A stretch of 64,000 bases of DNA from NCBI GenBank assembly GCA_902806565.1, contig CADCXA010000011.1, positions 1 through 64,000 of the forward strand, given 5' to 3'. A model generated the notes under the pieces. That model had not been told where the DNA came from and did not search any database. It saw only the letters and a list, made by a program, of their open reading frames with translations. This DNA comes from Hypoxylon rubiginosum (taxonomy: Eukaryota; Ascomycota; Sordariomycetes; Xylariales; Hypoxylaceae). Made by a program: the position numbers and the translations under genes. Of this stretch, positions 1 through 16,300 are shown in pieces; within the stretch, counting starts at the first letter, position 1, and each line of letters begins with the position of its first letter.

Positions 1-3000
1 AAAGTTATTTTTTTTTTAATAAATTATATATTATAAATATAAATAATATAAATATATATTATATATATACCTTATTTATATTAATATAAATAAATTTAAA
101 TTATAAATTAAATATAATATATTTTATATTTTTTAAAACTATTTTTTTAATTTATAAAATATTAGTTTATTAATTAGTAGATACTTACGTTATAATAATA
201 AAATAAAAAATATAAAGAAAAATTATTATTTTTTTAATTTAAAAAGTAAGTAATTTTTTTTTATTTTTAATTACAAAATCTTTTATTTTAAATATATAAT
301 TTATAATATATTTTAAAATAATTTAATATTATATTTATATATTTAATATTATATAGTTACTAAAAACTTTAATTAAAATATAATAAAACTTACTGTAAAA
401 TAAAAATTAAAACTAGTTAAAATAATATATTATATAAAAAATAAAAAACTTTTATTTAATATTAAATATAAAACACTTTATATTTTAAATATTTAATTAT
501 AATATCCCGTATATATTTAACTTTATAATTATATAACTAAATATTAAAAATATTACTAATAATAAAAAAACTACTAGGTAAATAAACCTAGTTTTAAATA
601 ATTATATATATAAATAAATAAATTAATATATATTAATATTAAATATTATATAATATTTTAACAATTTTATAAAAAAATATATAAATATATTAAACTTTTA
701 ACTTAATATAAAAAACATTTAATAAATACTTAAGTATTTATATAACTAGTTAAAATATAACCAGTTAAAATAAACTTAATAAAACATTATTTTTTATATT
801 TTTAAATTTATTACTTTTTTTATATTTATATTTTTAATATATTTTAAAATATTATAATAAAAATAAACCTAGTTTATATATTTAATTATAAAAAGTAAAC
901 TATTAAACGTTTTAAATTTTTTATAATATTAAAAATATAATATAAACTTGGTTTTTCTTTTTTATAATAATTTATAAAAATGTTTTATAATGTTTTTTTT
1001 ATATTTTTATTTTACTTAAAACAAGCGAAGTATTTTATTAAATATATTAAGTTTTTTAAACTTATAACTAAATAATATTACCGTAAAATAATAATATACC
1101 CTTATTATAATAAAATAAAAATATTACTTATTATATAAAAAAAGTTTTTATAATTTTTTATTTTTTTAACTATGTTATTATTATACGTTTATTATATTAA
1201 AATAAAATTAACAAATAAATACCATTTTAAATTAATAAAAAAAAACTAATATATTTTTTATAAAATTAAATAAATAAAACTATATTTAAAAAATATTAAA
1301 TTTAACGTTATAAATAAATAATTATTAATAATAACATATATTAAATATAATAAAAATATATTATTTATTATTTTATAATTAAATAAAAGGTTAATAAATT
1401 TAAAGTTCTTATATATTTCATGTTTTTTTAAAAATATTATATGTTATAATCTTTTTAATAATTAAAAAAAATAAATACTATTATTTTTTTATATATTTTA
1501 TATAAACCGTTATTAAAAAACCTAATACATTAAAAAATTACTAGTATATTAAATATAATATTTATTATACTTTAAAAAAAAAAATATAACGGATAATAAA
1601 ATATTTTATTTTTTTAAAACGTTTTTAATTTTATTTATAATTAAAATATATAGCTATATATATAGCTGTTAATTAATTAATTATTTACTTAATTTAAATA
1701 TATATATAATATTTTATATAAATATTTAAATATTTATTAATAACTAAAAATAATAATATGTTTAAGCGACGGTAAAATATTAAACTACGACTTTTTATTA
1801 TACTAAATATATATTTACCGAATTTAATAAAATATTAAAAAAATAAAAACAATTTAAAATATATAAGTAAATTAAAAAAAATCATTTAAATAAGTAATAT
1901 AAAATTATAATAACTTCTTGTTTTATTAAATATATATTAAACTTAATAAAATATTAAAATATTAAAAACTAAAAACGGTTTAAAGTTTATTAAAAAAAAA
2001 GAAAACTAAGCTTTTAATAATAAAATATATTATTTAAATTACTTTTAAAAAGTTTATAATAATTATAATTATAAATAATATTTTATTAATTAGTTATTTA
2101 TAAAAAAGAATATAATTATAATAAAACTATATAAAAATAATAAAATAAAAATAAAACTTTAATATAAATGTTTTATATATATATTTAAGTTTTATATATT
2201 TTATATATATTATATTTTATATAACTAACCGTAATTTAATTTATTTTAAAAATTATCAGCGATTTTAATAACGTGTTTTATAATAAGTTTTTTAAGTATT
2301 TAAATAAATATATTACGAAATAAATATAAAAAATAAAGTTCCTTATTAAAAGAAAAGTTAAGTTTTATATTAATTATTTATATAATAAAATTTAAAAAAT
2401 TAAGAAAAAATTATATTTATATTTAGTTAGCTTATAATTAATTAATAAAAATAGCTTTTATAAAAATAAAAAAACTAGTTATTATTAATTAAAATTATAA
2501 AAATAAAAAATATATAATAAATTAATATTTTTATATTATTTTTTATTTAAATATTTAATAATATAAATAAATAAAATAAAAACCTTAAAATATTTTAATA
2601 TTAAAATAAAAATAATAATCAGCTAATTATAAAATATATTAAATAATATAATAATAAAATTAAATTTTATTTATATTATAAAAATCCTTTATTATATTTA
2701 AAAAAAAAAACTTATTATTATAAATAAATATTTTTTAACCTTTTATTATATTTAATTTCTTATTATAACCACTTTTATTTAAAAGTATAAATATTTTAAA
2801 AACTTATATAATAATAAATTATTTATTATAACTTTAAATATATTTAAATATTTTACGTTAAAATATAATTATAAGAAATTTTATTTATATAATAAACTAG
2901 TAATAACCAGATTTTATATTTTAATATATAATAAAACAGCGTTTTATATAAGTTAATAAACGGTAAAAATACTTTATATAAATTATATTATAATTTAATA

Positions 3001-3784
3001 TATTAAAAGTTAAATCTTTTATATTTTGAAAAATATATTAAAAATAAAAATAATAAAAACAATCCTTTATTTTATTTAACTAAAAATTAAATAATAAATA
3101 AGTTTTATTAAATTAATTAAATATTTTATTTTAATTTTTTATTATTTTAATAAAAAAAACTAAATAAAAAATAATATATTTAAAGTTTTTTAAAATTTAC
3201 TTGCTTTTTTATAAAAGTTTATTAAAATGTTATAATTATTATTTTAAATTAACTATTTTTTTAATAAAATCTCTTAATATTAATTAATCTATAAATATAA
3301 AAAATGTTTTTATATTATATTAAAAAGTTTAAAATATAAAAATAAATATTAATAAATTTATATTAAAACCGTTAAAATTTTTAAATAAATTAATTATAAT
3401 TAATTTTAATTACTTATTAGTTATATTTTATTTTATTTTATTTAATAGTTTATATTTATTAGTATTTATAATAAAAACCAGTACTTTTAAATTTATTTAA
3501 ATAATAAATATTATATTAAATAAAAACAAATAATTATAATTAAAAAACCCGTTTATTATTATTTAAAAACTAAGCTTATTATAAAAAAATAAAGTACTTA
3601 AAAAAATAAAACTTATAAAAAATATAATAATAAATTAATATAAATAAAAAGTAATAAAAAATAAAAAAATAAAAAATTTTATTAAAAAAAATACTTTTAT
3701 TTTTATAAAAAAAATAAATTTAATATATAAATATTTAATTATTTAATAATAATATTATTATAATAATATTAAAAAACATTACTA

Positions 3785-3870
3785 AAATTATAAAACTAAC
3801 TATATAGTAAAAAAACAATCTTATTATTATATAAAAAATTATAAACTTAAAAAAATAAAATATTAAATAA
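3785..3870. repeat. degenerate dispersed repeat, copy 1
   Basis: This stretch aligns by eye with 4880-4970 and more weakly with 4565-4640. Shared blocks include AAAATTATAAACTTAAAA and TTATTATATAAAAA in the same order and spacing, differing by scattered substitutions and small indels. It looks like one of several decayed copies of an old mobile element. Confidence 0.45.
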
Positions 3871-4398
3871 TAAAAAGTTAAAATAAAAAAACTAATAAAT
3901 TAAAAAACTTATTTTATTTTTTATATTATCCCTTTTTTTACATTATAAACTAATTAAAACTTTAATTAATAATATATAAATAATTTATTATAAAAAACAT
4001 ATTATTATATATATTTTATTTTATTAAAACTTAATGCTAGTTTTTAATAATATTAACTATAAAATAAATTAAAATATAAAAAAAAAAAAAAATATAAATA
4101 AAATTAATAAACGTTTATTTTAATATTTATATATAAGTTATTTTATGTTTTTAATATTTCGTAACTTTATTATTAAACAGTTAATAATAAAAAAAAAATA
4201 TAAAACCAATAAATTAAAAATAAAAAAAATAAAATTAATTAAATAAAATTAAATAAAATAAAATAAAATTTTAATAAATTTAACAACTTTTAATATATTT
4301 AAATAAGTTATAAAAATTAAGCATCTTATTATTTTATAAAATATTATATATTTAAATAAATAACCTTAAATTAATAAAGTTAAAATATATTATTATAT

Positions 4399-4435
4399 TA
4401 ATATTAATAACTAATATTAATAACTAATATTAATA
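4399..4435. repeat. 13-bp AT tandem repeat
   Basis: Two full copies and one partial copy of TAATATTAATAAC lie head to tail inside the AT-rich block. Confidence 0.7.
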
Positions 4436-4564
4436 TTTAAAACATTAAAAAATATATTTAATAAAATATAAAATAAATAAATAATATTAACTTTTATTTT
4501 ATAATTTTACTATTAATATAAAAAAATTATAATAAACTAATAATACTTGTTTTTTTTTTTAATA

Positions 4565-4640
4565 ATAAGGTTTAAAATTATTTTTTATAATATAAAAAAT
4601 TATAAACCTAAAAAACTACTAAGTTATTTTAATTATAAGA
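4565..4640. repeat. degenerate dispersed repeat, copy 2
   Basis: It carries the ATAATATAAAAAATTATAAA block followed by CCTAAAAAACTACTAAGTTA, matching the other two copies near 3.8 and 4.9 kb. It retains slightly more C than they do, so it may be a less mutated copy. Confidence 0.4.
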
Positions 4641-4879
4641 TCTATGTAACTTCTAGGTTTTAAAAATAATTAATAAATTATAACTTAATTTAAATAATAA
4701 AAATTACAGTTTTTATATATATAATTTATATAATTTTTTTATTATTATTTTATATTAAGTTTATTTAATAAAAACTTTTTTATAAATTATTTTAATATAT
4801 ATATTTTTTTCTTATTTTTTTATTATAATAACTAGTAATAAAAACTAATAATAAGTTATTTATATATTTAAAAAACTAA

Positions 4880-4970
4880 ATTAAAATATTATAAAACTAG
4901 TTATATAATAAAAAAATAACTATATTATTATATAAAAAGTTATAAACTTAAAAAACTATTAAATTAAATA
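4880..4970. repeat. degenerate dispersed repeat, copy 3
   Basis: This copy matches 3785-3870 over about 80 bases with small gaps. Both have TTATAAAACTA, an A run, TTATTATATAAAAA and TATAAACTTAAAAAA in order. The second half also matches copy 2. Confidence 0.45.
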
Positions 4971-5809
4971 TATATATATAAAATAAAATTAAAATAAAAA
5001 AACTTATATATTAAAATCTAGTTTTTAAACTTATTTTTTTTTTTATATTTATAAGTTAGTAATTTTTATTTAAACTTTTTAACTTTTATTTTAATTATAA
5101 AAATCTTAAAACTTTTATTTAAACTTTAAAAATAACTAATAAATCTATAGTTTTATTTAAATAATAAAAATTAAAATCCTAATATAAAAACCTTAAAAAA
5201 ATATAAAAAACTAAATATTATATATATTTTATACTTATTATATATAAATTTTTAATTAAAAACTTCCTTTATTTTAATAATAAAATATTAATTAAACTTA
5301 AAACTATAAGAAATATAATAATAAATTATCTTTTAAAACGTTAAAAGTTTAATTTTATAAAAAAAAAGTTTCAAGTTATTTAAAATTAAAATTAAATATA
5401 AATATATATTATAAAATTATATTTTTTATTATAAAAATATTAAAACTTTTTAATAATATAGTTTTATTTTTATATATACTTAAAAAATAAATACTATTAT
5501 ATATTAAAATAATATTATTAATAAAAGTTAAATAAAAATTTATTATATTATTACTTATTATTTAATATTAATTATAATAATAACTTTTAACTATATTATA
5601 TTTAATATTAAAAAATATAAATAAACTAGATTTTAATTAATTAAAATAAAAACAATAAAACCTTAAATATTATAATATAATATTATTTAATTTAATTAAT
5701 TTAAAAGCGGCGTATAAAAATAACTTTAATTTTACGTAAAAAAACTTATTTTTTAAAACTTATAAACTAATTAATATTAATAATAAATTATTTTTCTTTA
5801 TTTTTTTTA

Positions 5810-5811
<2 letters not shown>

Positions 5812-5847
<36 letters not shown>
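5812..5847. repeat. (ATT)n microsatellite
   Basis: About twelve consecutive ATT units. It is the longest perfect trinucleotide run noticed in the AT-rich block. Confidence 0.85.
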
Positions 5848-8800
5848 TTTATTCTTATTATATTTATTATTATCACCGCTTTTAATTTTTTTATTATTTA
5901 TTTTTTTATTTATTATTAATAATAAACTTAAAATAATATTATAAAAAAATAAATTAATTATATTAAATATTAATAAACCTAATAAAATATTTAAATTATA
6001 ATAAATAATAAAATTCTTTTAATTAAGTTTAAAAACTTTAACTTAATAAGAAAAAAATAAAAAGAAATTATATAATATTAAAATAAAAGTTTTATATTTT
6101 TAATTACACGATATTAAAATAAAAATTATATGTTTTTAGTTTTTAACTTTTATTAATATTTTACGTTATTATTTATTTATTTTTAATAATAATTTATATT
6201 ATAATTCTTTTTTAATTTTTATTAACACCTTATATTATTATTTGTTTTTTTTTTATTAATATTTTATATTATTACTTTTATTTAACTTTTATTAATACCT
6301 TATATTTATTATTTTTATTTTTACTTTTTATATTATAATAACCTTTATATTTTATATTAAAATTAAATAAATACTTTAAAATTATAATTATTTTTTTATA
6401 TATAATATAAATTAAATAATATTATATATTATTTTTAATAAAAGCCTTAATATTAAAAAAAGTTTTATAAATTATATAAATATTTTTAGCTACGTTTATT
6501 ATAATATTTATATTAATAAAAATCTTATTATTAAATAACTTAAAAAACTATAAAAAGTATAATATTTTAAGTTTTATATTATAAATATATTTTTTTTTAG
6601 TAACTTTATACTACTAGTTTAATATATTAATAATTTTTTTATTTAATAAATAAATTTAATAAATTTTAACACGCTTATAAAAATTAATTATATAAATTAA
6701 TATTTAAATAACGTTATTTTAATTAATAATCTATTAAATTATTAATATTTTAATTTAAAAAAAATAATATTTCTTAATTATTAAATTATTTAATAACTTA
6801 ATTTTTAATAATATTTTATAAGTAATATTAAAATTATATATTACTTATATAAATCTATTAATTTATTATATTTAAAATACAGTAATTAATATAATTAATA
6901 ATAATATAATAAAAACTTATAACATTAAAACCAATAAAATTTAAAACGTAAAATATTTAAAAAAACGTTATTATAATATTTACGCCAGTTATTCCACTTT
7001 TATAGCTTGGTTTAAATTTAAATATTTATTATTACTAATAATAATAAATTCCTTAAAATTATAACCTATAAAATAAAATAAAATATAATAAAAAAATATA
7101 TTTAGTTTTATAAAATTAATAAAATTAAATAAACCGTTTAATTATAAAATAATAAGAAACGTTATAAACTTAAAAATTAAAATAAATATTAGTTATATTA
7201 ATATAAAAGTAAAAAAAAATAAAAAGAAAAATAAAAAAAAAGTTTAAAAAAAAAAATTTATAATAAAAAATAAAAAAAAATATATTATATTTAAATATAT
7301 AAAACTTTATTTAAACATTAAATAATTAATAAATGTAATATAATATAAATAAAATAAAATAAACTTAATTAAATAAATTTATTAATTTTTTATAAAATAA
7401 TTTAAATAAAAATTTATTATATAAAATCGTAATTAATATTTTTAAATATTTAAAATAATTAATAAATAAAAAATATTTAAATATAAGCTACGTTTTTATT
7501 TATTATATAAACTTTAAATCTGTTATATCCTGAAATTTTATTATAAAAACTAAAAAAATATAAAAAAAAAAAAAAAAAAAATAAATATAAAAAAAAAATA
7601 AAAATAAAATATAATAAAAATATAGTTTTATATTAATTTATTTTCCTTTTAATTTTAAGTATCTACCTACTTATTTAAATATATAGCCCCGTTAAAAAAC
7701 ATTATAATTACTTGGTTTTAAAAAATAATTTTAAAAATATATATAATATATTTAAAATAAAAAAAAAATTTACCTTTTTTAAAATTTAAAACTTAAAGCT
7801 TTTTATATATTTAAATATCACTTATTCCTTTATACTAATTACATTTATACCATATAAAAATATTTTTATTTTTTAATAATATATTAACTTTAAAAAGTAA
7901 AAATAATTTAAAAATAATATTTAAATTTAAAAAATACCCACTTTTTTTATAATGTAACTTAAAAATACCTAAATACTATATTATAAAACTTTAATTATAT
8001 AAATAAAAATACTTAAATTTTTAATTAAATAACTTAAATACCTTTTATTTATTTATTTTTTAATAATTTTAAAAAAATATTAATAATTTTATAAATATTA
8101 TTTTATATTTTATAATTAATAATTATAATAAATTACTTTATTATTAATTATTATAATAAGTATTTTTAATTTTAATAATAAATTTAAAATTATTTACTTT
8201 TATTTTACTTTTTTAAAATAAAAAATAAATATAATTATTTAAAATAATTAGTTTTTATTATTTTAATTACTTTAATATTTTTTTAATTTTTATAACTTAT
8301 ATTTTTAATAATAAAAATATATATTATAATTTTATTTATTATATTTATTATATTATAATAAAAAATATATAAAATAATAATAAAAAATAAATAAGCGATA
8401 TTAACACGTTTTATTCTTTGTTTTTTTTTAATTTAACTAACTATATTTTAATTTTAATTAATAATATTTTATATAAAAATAAATATTAATTTTAAATCTT
8501 TTAATATATAAATAATATAAAAGTTAATATAATTAATAAAACTTTAAACTATATTATTTTTATTTATATTATTTTTAACTTTAATATTTTTAATTTTAAT
8601 TATTATAATAAACTATTATATTTAATTATATCTTTATTTAAATATTAAAACTTTTTTAAAATAATACTTAAGCTTTAAAAATAATTATAATTCTTTTTAA
8701 TTAATAATAATAAAGTTTTAAATATATTATTAATTTAATATATTTAAAATATTTAAATAATATTACATGATTATTTTTTTTATTATTAAAATCTATTTAT

Positions 8801-10313
8801 ATAATAAATTTTTTTTAATAAAAACAATTTAATTATTTATATAAATATATTAATAAGCTATAAAATAATTATTATTTATAATAAAATTTATTATATTATA
8901 AGTATTATTTAAAATATAAAATAAGTTTATAGTATTTTATAAATTACTAATTAATAATTTAATATAAACCATATAAAAGTTTATTAAAAAAAACTTTTAA
9001 AAAATAAAAACAATAACGTAATTAATAAATTTTTTAATTTTATTTATATTTAAAAAAACCTATATTATATTATTAATTATAATTATTTTATTTTCTTCTT
9101 TTAATTATTTTCTAGTGATTTTATTATATATAATCTATTTTATTATTCCTTTTATAACAGTAATAAAAATCTTAATATTATTTTTAAATTTTATTATTTA
9201 TTTTATAAAAAACCATGTTTTTTATTTCTTAAAATTTTTTTATAATTTATATTTACTTATTTTATATAATTTATTTTTAATTTAAAAAATATATTAATTA
9301 TAAAATAAAAATAAAAAAAATATATTTCTATGTTATTTAAATTATTTTAAATATAAATTATTATATTTATATTAATAAATTACTTTTTAAAAAATATTAT
9401 AAAGAATAAAAAACTAATTTAAATACCGGCTTTATTAAATATCCTCGTATTAAAAAAAACCAAACTAGGAGTATTTATAATTTTATTAAATTAAAAAATA
9501 TTATTAAATTATTATATAATTTTAATATTAATTTAAATATTATTTTTTATATTAATTTTAATATAAATATATTAAATGTTACTTTTATTAACTTTATTTA
9601 TTATTAATTTATTATTAATTATTATAATAATAACTAATATAATAATAATAATTTTAATATATATAAAAACAATTATTTAAAAAAACGTTTTTAATTAATA
9701 TTAAATAAAAATAAAAATAATATTAAAATTAAACTTTTATTTTATTATAAGTAATTAATTTTTTTATTAAATAATAATATAAAACTATTTATATTTATAT
9801 TTTAAACTTATAATATAAGTTATTATATTTTTTTATTATAATATTAATTAAATTTTCTTTTAATAATTAATTTTAAGTTTATATTATTTATATTTTACTT
9901 AATTAATAACGTAAAAAATAATAATTTTAATATTATAATTTATAATAATAATAATATTTTAATTATAACTATATTAAAACCAACTAAACATTTTAATAAA
10001 AGTTTAATTTAATTATTAAAAAAACTTTTTACTAAAAATAATAATTAAATAATTTTAATTAATTTTTTTTTTTTTCCTTTTAATATAAATTACATTTTAA
10101 ATTAATTTAACTATAAGTTTAAAATTAAACGATATTAAATAAACTTATTTTTATTTCTTTTATTTTATATAATATTATATAATTATTTTTTTGTTTATTA
10201 ATATAAGTTTTTATAATAAAAGTTTTTTAGTTTCTTTTAAAATATATTAATATTTAATTTTTTCTTTTTATTTTTTTTAATAATATAAATTTATATTATT
10301 TATAATTTAAAGT

Positions 10314-10346
10314 TTAATTATAACTTAATTATAACTTAATTATAAC
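10314..10346. repeat. 11-bp AT tandem repeat
   Basis: Three perfect head-to-tail copies of TTAATTATAAC, followed by a decayed continuation. Confidence 0.75.
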
Positions 10347-13300
10347 TTAATAATAATTTTATAATAACTTAATATTAACATTAAAACAAATTATATTTAT
10401 ATTATAAATAATATATAAACCTAGTAAAAAATCATATATTATTAATTTTTTAATTTATATATATATAATTTTAAATTTTAATAATATTTACTTATTAACT
10501 AAATGATTTAATTATATAAATATAAATAAAATAAAAAGTTTTTATTAATATTAACATTATAACTAATAAATAAATTTTTTTTTTTAATTATTATAATAAT
10601 ATTTTTTCTAAGTAATTATAAAATTATATAACTAAAACTATATTTAAATTTATTTAAATATAAGTATTTTAATATTTTACACACTTAATATATTAAATAT
10701 TAAATTATAATTTTATAAATAATATATTTAATTAAATACGTTATATTTTTAACTTTAAAAATAATAATAATATATATATTTTATAAGTTTTTATATAATA
10801 TTAGCTTTTTTTTTATATTTTATAATTTATATATATTATATTATATGTTTTTTTATATATTATTTATATATAAAAAATAAACTTAAAAAAGATTTATATA
10901 AAATATAAAAAATAAATAAAAAATAATTAAAATATATTTAATTAAATAAAATTTTATATTTTAATTAAATAATTAATAAATACTTTTTTTATATTAATTA
11001 TTCTTATTTTTATATTTTAATTTAACTTTTTATTAAACTTATTTTATTATAAGTTTTATAGATTGTAACTTATTTTAACTTTTATAATATAAACATTTAA
11101 ATATTTTAAATATATTTTATAAATAAATAAATTAATTTTATATTAAAAATTTAACCCTTATTTTAATTAACTAAAAATACCTACCAATAAAATATAAACG
11201 TAAGTTTTATATATTATTATAAAAATATAATAATTTTAAAACTTTTAAAATTTTATTATATTAATTATTTTATTTTAATAGTTTATATTAATATTTAATT
11301 TAATTATATATTTTTATATACCACTTTTAAAAAAATATTAATAATATATTTTTTACTTACTAATATATTATAGCGAAAATAATTTATTATATTAAAATAA
11401 TTTATTTTAATTATAAATTTAAAACTAAAAATATAAAAAGTTTAATTTATTTACTTTAAAAAAAATAAAAATATTAAAATAACACCGTAAAATTTTTCTA
11501 TAAATTATATAATTATAACCGTAAAAAATATATACGAACTTTTTTTAATCGTATATATTTTATTTATAAAAACTGTTACTTTAAAAAACTTTTTTTATTA
11601 TTATATAAAATTTAATAAAAACTATTTATTTATTATAATAAACCTTATATATTTAAATATATAAATATTAAACTTTTAAAGTTTTTTAATAACATTATAA
11701 ATAATAATAAAATAAAAAAATAAACTAAGTAATAAAACTAAATAATAAAACTAAATAATAAAAAAAATATAAATAAAAAACATAAATTTTAAACTAAGGT
11801 AATAATTTTTATAATATAAGTTTAATTTAAAAAAAACAAACTATTAAAATAAATAACTTAATTATTATTTTCTTTTATTTTTTTATAGTTTCTTTTAAAA
11901 CTTATATTTATTGTTTTTATTATAATAAATAGTTTAAAGTATTTTAACTATTTTATTATTTTTTATATTACTATTAAATAATTTAGAAAATATTATTTAA
12001 TTTATTTTATATATATTAGTTTTTAAAAGAATTTATTAAATTTAACTTTTTTAATATTATAAAAATATTTTTATATTACTTATAAGTATTATTATTATAA
12101 ATATAAGACTTTATTTCTTTTTAAACGTAATTAATATATTTATTTTTACATTATTTTTTAAAGTTAATATATTTAAAGAATAATTATATAATAAAAATAA
12201 AAAAATCTAAGTTTACCACCCTTTTTTTTTTACCATATTATAATATTATTTATTATATTTTTAATATAAAATAATATTACGATTTTTTTTATTTATAATA
12301 AATAAGTTTTAAAAATAATAAAAATTATAAAATAACTAGTATATTTAATAACTAAAAAAGTAATTATAAATTACTTTAATATAAATTTAATATATTTATT
12401 TAAAATATTTTAATAAAATATTTTATATTTTTAAAACTAGGTTAATTATTCTTTAAAACGTATCTTTTTAACTAAGGTTTATTTTTTATTTATAATATAT
12501 ATTTTAACTTTTTTTATAAAATTTATATATATAAATAACATAGTAACATTTTTTATTTAATAATAAATATAACTATAAAATTAAAAATATAAAAATTTAT
12601 AATAATTTAAATTATATTAAACTTAATTTTATAACCATTAAATTTTAAATATTTTAATTTAATTAAACTAAAAACCAGTTTATTAACATATCTTTTAATA
12701 ATTATTTTTATTAAAAAAATAAATATTTATTTTTTTATTTTAATGGTTAAAATAACGTTATATTAAAAAAAAATAATATATTAAATTAACTTAATTTACT
12801 ATAAAACATATAAAATAAACCTAAATAAAATAATAATAATAAAAAATTATAATTATAATTATTTATAATATATATTAATTTTTATTTAATCCTTTTTTTT
12901 TTAATATATAAATAAATACCTAATTTAATAATAATATAAACACATGTTAAATATTTTTTTTTTTACCTTTTTATAAACTAACCATATTTTTTTAAATTTT
13001 ATAACGTTATATTATATTTACCACTTTTTATATAATATTAATTATAAGTTAATTAATATATATTAAATTAAATAAAAAAATTATAAATTTTATTAAAATA
13101 ATACCTAGTAATAAAAAAAAATATTAATAAAAAATAAAAACCTTAAGTTTTATTTACTTTAATAATAACTTAAAATTAATTATATAATATTTATTATTTA
13201 ATATTTTTTATATTTTTAAAAACGCTTCTTAGTAATTTAAAATAAAAGTTAGTTAAATAGCCGGATTATTTTATATATAAACGCCCGGCGTTTTTTCTTA

Positions 13301-16300
13301 TAAAAAATATTAATTATATTAAAATAAAAAAATATTTTTTATAAACCGTATTTAAACCACGTTAAAATATATATATAATAAAATAATAAAATTATTTAAT
13401 AGCTTATTATAATATAATAAAAAGAATTAATAAAATAAATTATTTATTTAATTTTAATTTTTAGTTATTTTTTTAAATAATTTAAAAAAATATATAATAT
13501 TATTATAATTTATTTTAAATTTTAAGTTATATTATATTTAATTAAAATATTATATTATTTTTATTTATAAAAAAAAAATATAATATTAAATATAAAATTA
13601 ATTATATATTTAATTTAGTTTTTAAATAAAAGTGGTTATTTATAATTATAATTATTAATATTAGATTTTTATTAATTTATAGTTTTATAATTATAAAACT
13701 TAGTTTAATTTAATTTTTTAATATTTATAATATTAATTAATAAAAAGTAAAATAACTTTATAAAAACTTAATAACATGTATATTTAAAAATATAACACTT
13801 TTTATTATATTATAAAATAATTAAGTTTTTAAACTTATAGTTTAATAATTATTAATTTTATTCGAGTTTTTATAAAAAAAAATACAAAGTAATAAAATAA
13901 TATTAAAATTAAAATTAAAATATAAATATTTTTTTAAATTACTTTATTTTAAGTTATAACCTTATTTTAACTAAAAATTTATTACTATTATATATTTTTT
14001 TATTTTTTAAGTTATATAATTTATTAAAAAAGATATTTATTAACTTTTCTTAAATATATAAATAAATATTAAAAATAATTATATAAAATTTTAACTAAAT
14101 AAACTAAGTTATAAAAAAATAACTATTATTTTAATTTAAAAAAATAATTAATAAATAAAAAAATTTATAAGTTATAATAATTATAAAAATAATATCTTTT
14201 TAATTATTTAACTTATATAAAAATATAATCTTAAAACTTTAAAATATAAAATTATTTTATATTATTATAATATATTAGTTTTTTTTAAAACGTATTAACT
14301 TTTTATAACTTGTTTTATTTTTTTATACTCCGTTATTTTTTAAATAAAAAATACCTTTTAAAAACTTTTTAAATTATTTTAAAAATTTAAAATAAACTAT
14401 TACCATATTTTAAACTAACTTTTTTAAATTTAATAAATTTTTTAAATTTAATTAATTTTATAATAATAAATTTTTTATTATTTTTATATTATTATTTATA
14501 TTTATTATTTTATTTATTTTTTTATTTTATTTTATTTTAACTATAATTAAATATAAAAAATATAATATAATTACGGTATTTAATATATCTTTCTTTTTTT
14601 CTTTAACTTATAAAAATATATTAAAAATATATATATATAGTTTTTTATATTATTTTTATTTTAATAATAAAAAAGAATTAATAAAATAAATAATAAAATA
14701 TTTACCACGGTTTTTATTTTAATTTTATTAAAATATATAAAGCTATATTTTAATATTATTTAACGTAATATTAAATATAATAATAATAAATAATAAAATA
14801 TATTTTTTTTTTTATAAATACTAGTTAAATTTTTAAATAACATTAAAATAAATAATATATTTTATAATAACTTAATTTTAAATAACAACTAAAAATTAAA
14901 AAATATTAATACTTAAACTTTTATATTTAATTATTAAAAATAAAAAGTTAAATATAATATAAATTTTAATTAATTTACTTATATATTTAAAATATTAAAA
15001 TATTTTAAATTATATAAATAAATTATTTTATAATATATTAAATTTTAAATAAAAAAATTTTATATTTATTAAAAACTTTAATAAAATAATTTTATAATAA
15101 ATAAACTTATTGTTAAAACACTTAAAATAAAAACTTATAAACTTTTTTATTATATTAAATAAACAGTAATTAAAAATTTCCTTTATTTTTATTTTTATAA
15201 ATATAACGTTAAATTAAAACTTTTATAATATTTTTATAAGCGTCGGTTTTATCACACGGCTTTTATTTAATTTATTTATTTTATAAAACTATTATTTTTA
15301 CATTTATAGTTTTATATTTTTATATTTTTTATTTACACTTATATTTTATATTTTAGTTAATAATAACTAAATAAATTTAAATTATTTTAATATTAATAAA
15401 AAATATTTAATATAATGTTTAATTTTATTAATAATTAGAATAATATTAACTAAAGCGTCGTAAAATTCGTCGTTAAAAAAAACATTGTTAAATTTAAAAT
15501 AATAAATATAAAATTTTAAGTTAATAATTAAAATTATATATTTTTTAACTTTTATTTATATTATAATAAATTTAATAAATCTTTAAAACTTATTAATTTT
15601 ATTTATTTTATAAAAAAAAAAAAAAACTAAAATATAAACTAAAAATATAAACGTTTTATAAATAAAATTTATAAATAATATTTTAAAAGTTTTATAATTA
15701 TTTAAAACTTTTTTAAATTTTTTAAATAAAAGAAATTTAAAACTTATTAATAAAATATTATTTATAAAAACAATATAATTAATATTAAAACTTTTAATTA
15801 GTATTAATTAACTATATAAATTCTTTTAATTTAAATTAAAATAAATAATTTATATAAAAATAGTTTTTTAAATTAACTTAAAAAAAACACGTTATTAAAA
15901 ACAAAGTCTTATAAAAATAAAAAATAAAAGTTATTAAAAAAAATTAAAATTAACTATTATTAAATAACTTAAATAAAAATATATTAATATAAAACAAATA
16001 ATTTATAGTAATTAAATTATTTATATTTTAATTAATAATTTTATTTTTTAAAACTTAAATATAAAAATTTTATAATTAAAAATATTATTTTTAATAATAA
16101 GCTACGTTAATTTAAACTTAATTAACTTAAACTTTTTTATAAAAAGTAATTTAATTTTATTAATTAAACTAAATTATTTTTTTAAAAATAAATATATTTT
16201 AAGTAACGAAAAAACTAAAATTTAAAAATTTATTATAAAAATAATAAAAAACATTTCGTGATTATTATTAAATTAAAATATATATTTAAATTTATATAAA

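Noticed and set aside
5812..5847. CRISPR-like or centromere-satellite array
   Set aside because: It is only a trinucleotide microsatellite; no spaced repeats or long satellite units were seen.
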